Of a stretch of DNA of 8,079 nucleotides, positions 1-6,087 are shown piece by piece (the stretch's first letter is position 1; every line of letters begins with the position of its first letter). The stretch is taken from positions 1-8,079 of the forward strand of contig JBAUHN010000072.1 in the NCBI GenBank assembly GCA_049680295.1, read 5' to 3'. Both the position numbers and the translations under genes were made by a program. Below the pieces are notes generated by a model. The model searched no databases, was not told where the DNA came from, and saw nothing but the letters and a program-made list of their open reading frames with translations. Source of the DNA: JBAUHN01 sp049680295 (GTDB lineage Bacteria > Pseudomonadota > Alphaproteobacteria > Rhodobacterales > Rhodobacteraceae).

Positions 1-30
1 CAGTTTACGAGAATCGCTACATGATCGCAA

Positions 31-37
31 GGGAGGA
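31..37 (+). promoter_or_regulatory. Shine-Dalgarno site of mtoX
   Basis: GGGAGGA lies eight bases before the ATG at 46 and is a strong match to the anti-Shine-Dalgarno sequence. It fixes the start of the first gene. The same reading frame is closed by a TGA at 22-24, so no longer N-terminus, and hence no signal peptide, is possible for that protein. Confidence 0.8.
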
Positions 38-45
38 ATATTACG

Positions 46-1401
46 ATGGACGGAGCATGTTGTGGCCCGGGGTATGCAAGCCCTGCCGAGGCGATCAAAG
101 CGCCGCGTGAAAAACTCTTGTACACAATTGCCATCTACACCGGCACCGGCATTCAAAAGCCGGACTACCTAGCCACCGTGGACGCCGACCCGGAGAGCCC
201 AACCTATTCACAAGTCATCCATCGCTTAGAGATGCCTGGCATCGGGGATGAATTGCATCACATGGGCTGGAATGCCTGTTCTTCCTGCCACGAAGACGCG
301 GGTATGAGCCGTAAATACCTGCTGGTGCCAGGCGTGCGGTCTAACAATATCCATGTTATCGACACAGCGACGGACCCATTTGCCCCTCGCCTGCACAAGG
401 TGATTGATGGGGCAGAGATCAAGACAAAAACCAATCTGAGCGGCCCACACACCGTGCATTGTCTGGGCTCTGAGATCATCATTTCCTTCCTAGGTGACGC
501 ACAGGGCGAAGCGCCCGGTGGTTATCTTCACCTCAACAAAGAATTCGAGATCGTTGGTCGTTGGGAAAACTCAATGGGCGATATCCCGTTTGGTTATGAC
601 TTCTGGTACCAGCCGCGCCATAACGTGATGGTCAGTTCCGAATGGGCCGCACCCAACACATTCATGCCAGGGTTTGATCTGGAGGAAGTGGGCCACCTGA
701 AGTATGGTCGCCGCCTGCACATCTGGGATTTTGAAAAAAAGGTGCCGGTCGAGACGATGTATCTCGGCGAAGACGGCTTGATCCCGTTGGAAGTAAAGTT
801 TCTGCATGATCCTGACAGTACGCATGGGTTCTGCGGTGCCGCGCTCAGCGCCAATGTCATCCATTTCTGGAAGTCCGAAGCAGGGAAATGGGAATGGGAA
901 AAAATCATTGATGTGGAGAATGAACCGCATCCCGAATGGCCCATCCCCGTTCCCGGTGTGATGTCGGCCATCCTTGTATCGATGGACGACAAATACCTCT
1001 ACCTCAATAACTGGTTGCACGGCGATATGCGCCAATACGACATCTCTGATCCGCATAATCCGGTACTGACCGGGCAGGTCTGGATGGGCGGGCTTTTGGG
1101 TAAAGCGCCTGAGGTCAACGGTGTCAAAGTGGCAGGTGGGCCGCAAATGTTTCAGCTCTCGCTTGATGGCAAACGGCTTTATGTCACGACCTCGTTGTTC
1201 TCGACCTGGGACAACCAATTCTACCCAGAGATACGCACGCAGGGTGGCGTCATGCTGATGATCGACTGTGATGTCGAAAACGGCGGTATGAAAATCAACG
1301 AAGATTTCGTTGTTGATTTTGGCAAAGAGCCAAATGGACCAAGCCGCTGTCATGAAACCCGCTATCCCGGTGGCGATTGTACAAGCGACATCTGGCTGTG
1401 A
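46..1401 (+). CDS. mtoX: Methanethiol oxidase / selenium-binding protein 56 family
   Basis: This 451-residue protein matches the SBP56 family (human SELENBP1, bacterial MtoX) over its whole length. The family includes copper-dependent methanethiol oxidases that convert methanethiol and oxygen to formaldehyde, hydrogen sulfide and hydrogen peroxide. Family landmarks visible are CGPGYASP near residues 6-13, DELHHMGWNACSSC at 68-81, GYDFWYQPRHNVM near 184-196, NWLHGDMRQYDISDP in the second half, VAGGPQMFQLSLDGKRLYVT and a C-terminal RYPGGDCTSDIWL. The repeated His residues (H71, H72, the HTVH group and the WLHGD His) are candidate metal ligands by family knowledge. Residue 55 is Ser where human SELENBP1 has Cys57, the residue reported to bind selenium. 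There is no N-terminal signal peptide, although the characterised Hyphomicrobium enzyme is exported, so this copy is predicted to stay in the cytoplasm unless exported some other way. The stop overlaps the GTG of the ferredoxin gene. Methanethiol oxidase activity is inferred from family and context. Confidence 0.9.
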   Translation: MDGACCGPGYASPAEAIKAPREKLLYTIAIYTGTGIQKPDYLATVDADPESPTYSQVIHRLEMPGIGDELHHMGWNACSSCHEDAGMSRKYLLVPGVRSNNIHVIDTATDPFAPRLHKVIDGAEIKTKTNLSGPHTVHCLGSEIIISFLGDAQGEAPGGYLHLNKEFEIVGRWENSMGDIPFGYDFWYQPRHNVMVSSEWAAPNTFMPGFDLEEVGHLKYGRRLHIWDFEKKVPVETMYLGEDGLIPLEVKFLHDPDSTHGFCGAALSANVIHFWKSEAGKWEWEKIIDVENEPHPEWPIPVPGVMSAILVSMDDKYLYLNNWLHGDMRQYDISDPHNPVLTGQVWMGGLLGKAPEVNGVKVAGGPQMFQLSLDGKRLYVTTSLFSTWDNQFYPEIRTQGGVMLMIDCDVENGGMKINEDFVVDFGKEPNGPSRCHETRYPGGDCTSDIWL

Positions 1402-1766
1402 GCGAAACCCGCACAATCACAATCGCCAACCGCGATAATGCGACCTATCAGGTCGACTCCCGTCGTCCGTTGCTGGACGCTTTGCGCGAACAGGGTGTCG
1501 ATCTGCCCTATGGCTGCAAATACGGCGGCTGCATCACCTGTTCGGCCAAACTGACTGCTGGCGAAGTGGATCAGCGCAGGCAAGTGGCGTTGAACAATCG
1601 CCAGATCAACAATGGCTATGTTCTGCTGTGTGTGGCCCGCGCGGTGAGCGATTGCACATTGGAAATCGGCGTCGAAAGCCACGACAAACTTTATCGCAAC
1701 CCCTTCCTTGATCCGCTGGAGCCGCATGAGCTGAAGGCGGACATCGCGACCCCTAAGGAGGCTTAA
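1398..1766 (+). CDS. Plant-type [2Fe-2S] ferredoxin
   Basis: This encodes a 122-residue electron carrier with one [2Fe-2S] cluster. The cluster motif is explicit: GCKYGGCITC gives C40, C45 and C48, and LLC gives C78, in the CX4CX2CX29C spacing of plant-type ferredoxins. The region before it (TITIANRDNATYQVD) fits the beta-grasp strands of the fold. About 30 residues after the domain form a tail rich in Pro and acidic residues with no recognised domain. I chose the GTG at 1398, which overlaps the mtoX stop as GTGA and implies translational coupling. A TTG at 1377 would add seven residues and cannot be excluded, and neither start has a clear Shine-Dalgarno. Its redox partner is not shown. It may serve MtoX, an upstream oxygenase outside the window, or a reductase elsewhere. 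Confidence 0.88.
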   Translation: MSETRTITIANRDNATYQVDSRRPLLDALREQGVDLPYGCKYGGCITCSAKLTAGEVDQRRQVALNNRQINNGYVLLCVARAVSDCTLEIGVESHDKLYRNPFLDPLEPHELKADIATPKEA

Positions 1767-2231
1767 ATGCCCGAAGCTGACATCGATCACCTGTATGACT
1801 ACGCGCCCGAATATCTGGCAGACATCCTGCGTTCGGTCAAAACCATTGCGATGGTGGGGGCCAGTGGCGACAAGACCAAGTTCAGCTATGGCGTGCTGCG
1901 TGTGCTGCATGAAACCGGATATGACATGATCCCTGTGAACCCAAACCCAAAGCTGACCGAAATTCGCGGCATACCTGTCGTTCATTCGCTGGAGGAGATC
2001 GACCGGCCCGTGGATATGGTCGAGGTGTTCCGCCCGAAAGAGGAGCTGTACGCGATCACCGAGAAGGCCATTGCAATCGGCGCCAAGGTGCTTTGGGGCC
2101 AGATCGGCGTGTATGATGACCGCGCGGCGAAGCTGGCCGAAGAAGCAGGACTGAAAGTGGTGATGAACCGCTGCCCCAAGATCGAGCTATTCCGCCCGTT
2201 CTGGAAGCCCCGTCTTGATCTCGCAATTTGA
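1767..2231 (+). CDS. CoA-binding Rossmann-fold protein (YccU-like, CoA_binding_2)
   Basis: This 154-residue protein fits the small stand-alone CoA-binding family related to the N-terminal domain of succinyl-CoA ligase alpha subunits. Features seen are the Rossmann beta strand and turn TIAMVGASGDKTKFSYGV at about 26-43, the second strand YDMIPVNPNP at 52-61, the VHSLEEI segment, WGQIGV at 110-115 and the family-typical end VMNRCPKIELF at 132-142 with Cys136. Members bind CoA, but their cellular role is largely unknown. Its ATG directly follows the ferredoxin stop with no gap. AAGGAG at 1755-1760 is a good Shine-Dalgarno. The setting among persulfide-handling genes makes a role with CoA thiol or CoA persulfide conceivable, but that is speculation. 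Confidence 0.85.
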   Translation: MPEADIDHLYDYAPEYLADILRSVKTIAMVGASGDKTKFSYGVLRVLHETGYDMIPVNPNPKLTEIRGIPVVHSLEEIDRPVDMVEVFRPKEELYAITEKAIAIGAKVLWGQIGVYDDRAAKLAEEAGLKVVMNRCPKIELFRPFWKPRLDLAI

Positions 2232-2353
2232 CTGAGAGTGGCACAGAAACTCATGTGGTCTCTGCCTGTGCGTGCGGGTGTAGCGGGCCACTGGACTGGC
2301 CGCTCACCGCAATACTGGACTGGATTAACACCAATCGAAAAAGGAAGCCAAAC
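2232..2353 (+). promoter_or_regulatory. Intergenic segment with hairpin and 10-base direct repeat
   Basis: This is the only substantial gap in the gene string. AGCGGGCCA (2282-2290) pairs with TGGCCGCT (2297-2304) around a six-base loop, with one bulged G. ACTGGACTGG occurs at 2290-2299 and again at 2314-2323, so the first copy spans part of the hairpin. No T-run follows, so it is not a classical terminator. An RNA processing site, attenuator or protein-binding site is possible. I see no convincing -35/-10 pair. Confidence 0.35.
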
Positions 2354-2743
2354 ATGGCTCAGACGATCACCAAAAGCGCGAAAGACATCGTAAAGGCGGC
2401 CATGTCGGCGGTGCCTGCGATCAGCGCCGAAGAGGCATTGGCCTTGGTAGGCTCGCCCGATCACGTTTTTGTCGATCTGCGCGATGGTTCGGAACAGGCC
2501 AAAACCGGAGTCATTGAGGGTGCGGTCGCATCGTCGCGCGGCATGATGGAATTCCACATCGACCCGGAAAGTCCGGCGCACAAGCCGGAGTTCAATCAAG
2601 ATAAGACTTACGTGTTCTATTGCGCATCGGGTGGGCGTTCTGCCATGGCGGCGGTAGTGGCCATGGATATGGGGCTGTCGCCCGTTGTGAACCTGACCGG
2701 AGGCGTTGGCGCCTGGAAAAAGGCCGGGGGCGCGCTGGAGTAA
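2354..2743 (+). CDS. Single-domain rhodanese (sulfurtransferase)
   Basis: This 129-residue cytoplasmic protein has one rhodanese domain. Rhodaneses move sulfane sulfur between donors such as thiosulfate or glutathione persulfide and thiol or cyanide acceptors through a cysteine persulfide. The active-site loop is CASGGRS at residues 90-96, with C90 as the catalytic cysteine in a six-residue loop. Also visible are the CH2A-like segment VFVDLRDGSEQAKTGVIEGAV at about 38-58 (too short of the His form), and the C-terminal VVNLTGGVGAWKKAG typical of the family. The ATG at 2354 is preceded by AAGGAAG (2341-2347) at six bases, which decides the start. The frame stays open back to a TTG at 2228, giving a Cys-rich extension I do not believe is translated. 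The next gene, a persulfide dioxygenase, starts three bases after the stop. Rhodanese and persulfide dioxygenase are a recurrent functional pair, some of them fused. Confidence 0.9.
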   Translation: MAQTITKSAKDIVKAAMSAVPAISAEEALALVGSPDHVFVDLRDGSEQAKTGVIEGAVASSRGMMEFHIDPESPAHKPEFNQDKTYVFYCASGGRSAMAAVVAMDMGLSPVVNLTGGVGAWKKAGGALE

Positions 2744-2746
2744 ATC

Positions 2747-3643
2747 ATGGAATCTTCAACAAACTTCCCAAATCTCAATATGGCAGCAAAGCCTGAGGTC
2801 GAAGGGTTCTTTGATCCTGCAAGCAATACGATTTCCTATGTCGTGAAAGACCCCGCAACAGATGCTTGCGCGATCATCGACAGTGTTCTGGATATGGATT
2901 ACGCGGCCGGGCGGATCACCTATGACAGTGCGGATCGCCTGATTGACACCATTCAGACCCAAGGTTTGTCGCTGGAATGGATCATTGAAACCCATGTCCA
3001 TGCCGATCACCTTTCTGCTGCACCCTATATTCAGGATAGGCTGGGTGGCAAAATTGGCGTTGGTGCGGGCATCATCGAAATTCAGGACACGTTTGGCAAA
3101 ATCTTCAATGAAGGCACGGAATTTCAGCGCGACGGATCGCAGTTTGACGCTCTGTTTGAAGACGGCGACACCTACACCATCGGCAAGTTAACTGCATTTG
3201 TGATTGCCACCCCGGGTCACACACCCGCCTGCATGGTGCATGTAATTGGCGACGCCGCCTTTGCCGGGGACACGCTCTTTATGCCCGACGGCGGCTCAGC
3301 CCGCGCTGACTTTCCGGGTGGTGATGCAGGGCAGCTTTACGATTCCATCCAAACCGTGCTGAGCCTGCCGGACGAGATGCGCCTGTTCATCTGCCACGAT
3401 TATGGCCCCGGTGGGCGCGCCATCGCGTGGGAAACCAGCATTGGCCAGCAACGTGCCGACAACATCCATGTGAGTGCCGGTAAATCGCGCGAAGAATTCA
3501 TCAAGTTCCGCACCGAACGCGACGCGCAATTGGCCATGCCGAAACTGATTATTCCGTCCCTGCAAGTGAACATGCGGGCGGGCGAAATTCCGTGCGACGA
3601 AAGCGGCGCACCCATGCTGAAGGTTCCACTCAATGGCTTATGA
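2747..3643 (+). CDS. Persulfide dioxygenase, Blh/ETHE1-type metallo-beta-lactamase fold
   Basis: This 298-residue protein belongs to the metallo-beta-lactamase superfamily and most resembles Blh-type persulfide dioxygenases, which oxidise glutathione persulfide to sulfite and glutathione with non-haem iron. The motif THVHADHLSAAPY gives H83, H85, D87 and H88. ATPGHTPACMVHV gives H158, GDAAFAGDTLFMPD gives D175, and CHDYGPGG gives H217. By ETHE1 analogy the iron ligands would be H83, H158 and D175. FNEGTEFQRDGSQFDALFEDGD and the C-terminal MPKLIIPSLQVN are typical of the Blh branch and separate it from glyoxalase II and true beta-lactamases. GGAG at 2737-2740 serves as Shine-Dalgarno. Its job is probably to clear the sulfane sulfur arising from MtoX-produced sulfide. 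The sulfide:quinone oxidoreductase that normally makes its substrate, and the BigR-type repressor often linked to blh, are not in the window. Confidence 0.87.
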   Translation: MESSTNFPNLNMAAKPEVEGFFDPASNTISYVVKDPATDACAIIDSVLDMDYAAGRITYDSADRLIDTIQTQGLSLEWIIETHVHADHLSAAPYIQDRLGGKIGVGAGIIEIQDTFGKIFNEGTEFQRDGSQFDALFEDGDTYTIGKLTAFVIATPGHTPACMVHVIGDAAFAGDTLFMPDGGSARADFPGGDAGQLYDSIQTVLSLPDEMRLFICHDYGPGGRAIAWETSIGQQRADNIHVSAGKSREEFIKFRTERDAQLAMPKLIIPSLQVNMRAGEIPCDESGAPMLKVPLNGL

Positions 3644-4451
3644 GGGCGAAATGCAAAACGATGATCTGATCCTGCGGACCGACACCGATGGCGTTGCCGT
3701 TCTGACGCTGAACGCGTCGAAGTCGATTAATGCCTTGTCCGAGGCGATGTTGCACGCCTTGTCGGGTACCTTCGACAAGATCGCAGAGGACCGCAGCGTC
3801 AAGGCGGTGATCCTGCGCAGCGGCGGCAATCACTTTTGCGCCGGTCATAACCTCAAGGAGATGTCGGCACGCCGCGCGGATGCCGACGGTGGGTTTCAAT
3901 ATTTCCAGGACCTATTCGCGACCTGTTCCGCGATGATGCTGCGCGTGGTGCGTTTGCCGCAACCTGTCATCGCCGAGGTCAAGGGCATCGCCACGGCGGC
4001 GGGGTGTCAGCTTGTGGCGTCCTGTGATCTTGCTGTGGCCGCCGACAACGCAACTTTCGCAACATCGGGCGTGAATATCGGGCTATTCTGCTCAACCCCG
4101 ATGGTCGCGCTTTCGCGCAATGTGCCGCGCAAGCTGGCGATGGAAATGTTGCTTTTGGGGGAATTCCTGCCCGCAGCCCGCGTCGCCGAAATGGGGTTGG
4201 TCAACCGCGTGGTGCCCTTGGCGGACCTGGAAGCGGCATCCGCAGAAATGGCTCGGATCATTGCCGACAAATCGCCGTCCGCCGTCAAGATAGGCAAGCG
4301 TGCCTATTACGAACAGCTCGAAATGCCGCTGGAAGAGGCCTACGCCTTTGCCGGTCGCACGATGGCGGAAAACATGATGGCCAAAGATGCCGAGGCCGGT
4401 ATCGGGGCCTTCACCAGCAAAGAACCGATGCCTGAATGGACCGGGGAATGA
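3633..4451 (+). CDS. ECHDC3-like enoyl-CoA hydratase/isomerase family protein, catalytic Glu residues missing
   Basis: This 272-residue crotonase-fold protein has the domain layout of enoyl-CoA hydratases: the N-terminal strand GVAVLTLNASKSINALS at 20-36, the first oxyanion-hole segment NHFCAGHNLKEM at 66-77, the second segment GIATAAGCQLVASCDLAVA at 118-136, then FATSGVNIGLFCSTPMVAL at 142-160. Aligned without gaps to rat mitochondrial hydratase, the two catalytic acids Glu144 and Glu164 fall on Gln126 and Gly146. GVNIGLFCSTP strongly recalls the ECHDC3 branch of the superfamily, whose reaction is poorly defined. Classical hydration of enoyl-CoA, including the DmdD reaction on methylthioacryloyl-CoA, is therefore doubtful. 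A thioesterase, isomerase, lyase or binding role remains possible. The start at 3633 overlaps the dioxygenase gene by 11 bases. ATG 3651, with GAGG at 3642-3645, is an alternative start. The stop overlaps the ligase start as ATGA. Confidence 0.85.
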   Translation: MAYEGEMQNDDLILRTDTDGVAVLTLNASKSINALSEAMLHALSGTFDKIAEDRSVKAVILRSGGNHFCAGHNLKEMSARRADADGGFQYFQDLFATCSAMMLRVVRLPQPVIAEVKGIATAAGCQLVASCDLAVAADNATFATSGVNIGLFCSTPMVALSRNVPRKLAMEMLLLGEFLPAARVAEMGLVNRVVPLADLEAASAEMARIIADKSPSAVKIGKRAYYEQLEMPLEEAYAFAGRTMAENMMAKDAEAGIGAFTSKEPMPEWTGE

Positions 4452-6058
4452 TCTACAAGGGCCCGGAGCTTGCCCGTAATGCAGCGAACCACACGGCCCT
4501 GTCACCGGTTTCGATCCTCAAACGGGTCGAACGGGTGCATCCGGAGCTTCCGGCGCAAATCCATGGCCGCATCCGGCGCAACTGGGGCGAGGTCGCGGAA
4601 CGGTGCAAACGTCTGGCCTCTGCCCTGGCTCAACGCGGTATCGGCAAGGGCGATACCGTCGCCCTGATCGCACCGAATATCCCCGAGGCGCTGGAATGCG
4701 CGCTGGCTGTGCCTATGCTGGGTGCGGTTCTGAACGCGAACAACACGCGGCTGGATGCAGGCACGATCGCCTATATTCTAGATCACGGCGACGCCAGGGT
4801 TTTGCTGGTCGATACCGAATTTTCAGCCATGGCTGACGAAGCTGTTGCGCAATCCGGTCTGGACCTGCTGATCGTCGATATTGAGGATAGCGAAGGCCCA
4901 GGCGGTGAGAAAATCGGCTCGTTGACCTATGACGCACTGCTTGCCGAGGGCGACCCGAATTTCGCCTATTCTCTGCCGGAGGATGAATGGGACGCGCTTG
5001 CGCTGAACTATACGTCAGGCACCACGGGGCGACCCAAGGGCGTTGTCTATTCTCATCGCGGTGCCTGGACCAATGCCGTAAACAACGTCGTCACTTGGGA
5101 AATGCCGCATCATCCGGTCTACCTGTGGACGCTGCCGCTGTTTCACTGCAACGGTTGGTGCTTTCCATGGACCATCACCATGCTGGCCGGAACACATGTG
5201 TTCCTGCGCGCCCCACGGGCTGATGCGATCTATGACGCCTTCGCGGATCACTGCGTCACGCATCTGTGCGGTGCGCCGATCATCATGTCGATGATCTCGG
5301 GCGCACCCGAAAAGCGCGACTTTCCGCAAAAGATCAAGATGATGACGGCTGCCGCCCCGCCTCCGGCAAGCGTCATTGCCGGGATGGAAGCAATGGGGAT
5401 TTCTGTCACTCACGTCTATGGCCTGACCGAAGTCTATGGTCCGGCCGTTGTTTGCGCGGAAAAACCGAAATGGGCCGCATTGCCGTCCGAGGAACAGGCG
5501 ACCCTGAAGGCGCGCCAAGGCGTGGCTTACGAATTGCAGGAAGACGTGTTGGTGCTGAACCCAGATACCGGTGCGCCGGTGCCATGGGATGGCGAGACAC
5601 TTGGCGAGATTGTGTTTCGCGGCAACATCGTCATGAAAGGCTATCTGAAAGCTCCGGAAGAGACCGCCAAAGCATTCAAGGATGGCTGGTTCTGGTCCGG
5701 CGACATCGCGGTGCAACACGTCGATGGTTACATCGAAATCCGCGACCGGTCGAAGGACATCATCATCTCGGGCGGCGAGAACATTTCCTCCATTGAAGTG
5801 GAAAAGGCTCTATATTCGCATCCCGCTGTCAGCCTTTGTGCGGTTGTCGCGATGCCGGATGAGAAATGGGGCGAAGTGCCCTGTGCCTTTGTCGAATTAT
5901 CGGGCGATGCCACCGAAAGTGATCTGCTGGTCCACGCCAAGGCCCGACTTGCCGGATACCAGCGCCCCAAGAAAGTGATCTTTGGCGAGTTGCCAAAAAC
6001 CACCACCGGAAAAATCCGGAAAAATGCACTCCGCGATCTGGTCCGCTCAAAAAGCTGA
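4448..6058 (+). CDS. AMP-forming acyl-CoA synthetase, DmdB/ACSF2-like
   Basis: This 536-residue adenylate-forming ligase activates a carboxylic acid with ATP and then transfers the acyl group to CoA. Motifs in order, numbered from this start, are the P-loop-like YTSGTTGRPKG at 188-198, PLFHCNGW at 230-237 on the acyl pocket side, YGLTEVYGP at 324-332, the hinge and ATP-ribose region SGDIAVQHVDGYIEIRDRSKD at about 417-437, SGGENIS at 441-447, and PKTTTGKIRK with the adenylation lysine K522. Length and motifs fit the medium-chain branch that includes methylmercaptopropionate-CoA ligase DmdB and ACSF2. Next to a DmdA-like gene and mtoX, a methylthio acid is a natural guess for the substrate, but related short- or medium-chain acids cannot be excluded. 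I prefer ATG 4448, which overlaps the previous stop as ATGA and gives the family-like N-terminus MIYKGPELARNAAN. ATG 4436 would add four residues. Confidence 0.87.
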   Translation: MIYKGPELARNAANHTALSPVSILKRVERVHPELPAQIHGRIRRNWGEVAERCKRLASALAQRGIGKGDTVALIAPNIPEALECALAVPMLGAVLNANNTRLDAGTIAYILDHGDARVLLVDTEFSAMADEAVAQSGLDLLIVDIEDSEGPGGEKIGSLTYDALLAEGDPNFAYSLPEDEWDALALNYTSGTTGRPKGVVYSHRGAWTNAVNNVVTWEMPHHPVYLWTLPLFHCNGWCFPWTITMLAGTHVFLRAPRADAIYDAFADHCVTHLCGAPIIMSMISGAPEKRDFPQKIKMMTAAAPPPASVIAGMEAMGISVTHVYGLTEVYGPAVVCAEKPKWAALPSEEQATLKARQGVAYELQEDVLVLNPDTGAPVPWDGETLGEIVFRGNIVMKGYLKAPEETAKAFKDGWFWSGDIAVQHVDGYIEIRDRSKDIIISGGENISSIEVEKALYSHPAVSLCAVVAMPDEKWGEVPCAFVELSGDATESDLLVHAKARLAGYQRPKKVIFGELPKTTTGKIRKNALRDLVRSKS

Positions 6059-6087
6059 CCCCACATTCAATTGACTGGATACACGTC

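Noticed and set aside
1..24. Possible C-terminal end of an upstream gene (frame closing with TGA at 22-24)
   Set aside because: Only seven codons are visible, with no recognisable sequence. A second frame is also open here to 110, so neither can be called.
571..1416. Long minus-strand open frame opposite mtoX
   Set aside because: It is the reverse shadow of a strongly conserved coding region, with no family resemblance and no Shine-Dalgarno.
2228..2353. N-terminal extension of the rhodanese from TTG 2228
   Set aside because: The Shine-Dalgarno AAGGAAG is correctly placed for ATG 2354. The extension has no rhodanese features and a rare start codon.
1982..2599. Minus-strand open frame across the CoA-binding and rhodanese genes
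   Set aside because: It runs antisense through two well-supported genes and their gap, with a composition typical of shadow frames.
2747..3643. Glyoxalase II or beta-lactamase instead of persulfide dioxygenase
   Set aside because: The Blh-type stretches around GTEFQRDGSQFDALFEDGD and MPKLIIPSLQVN, and the adjacent rhodanese, favour the persulfide dioxygenase branch.
5015..5719. Minus-strand open frame opposite the acyl-CoA synthetase
   Set aside because: It lies wholly inside the ligase gene, whose motifs are intact, and its translation matches no known fold.
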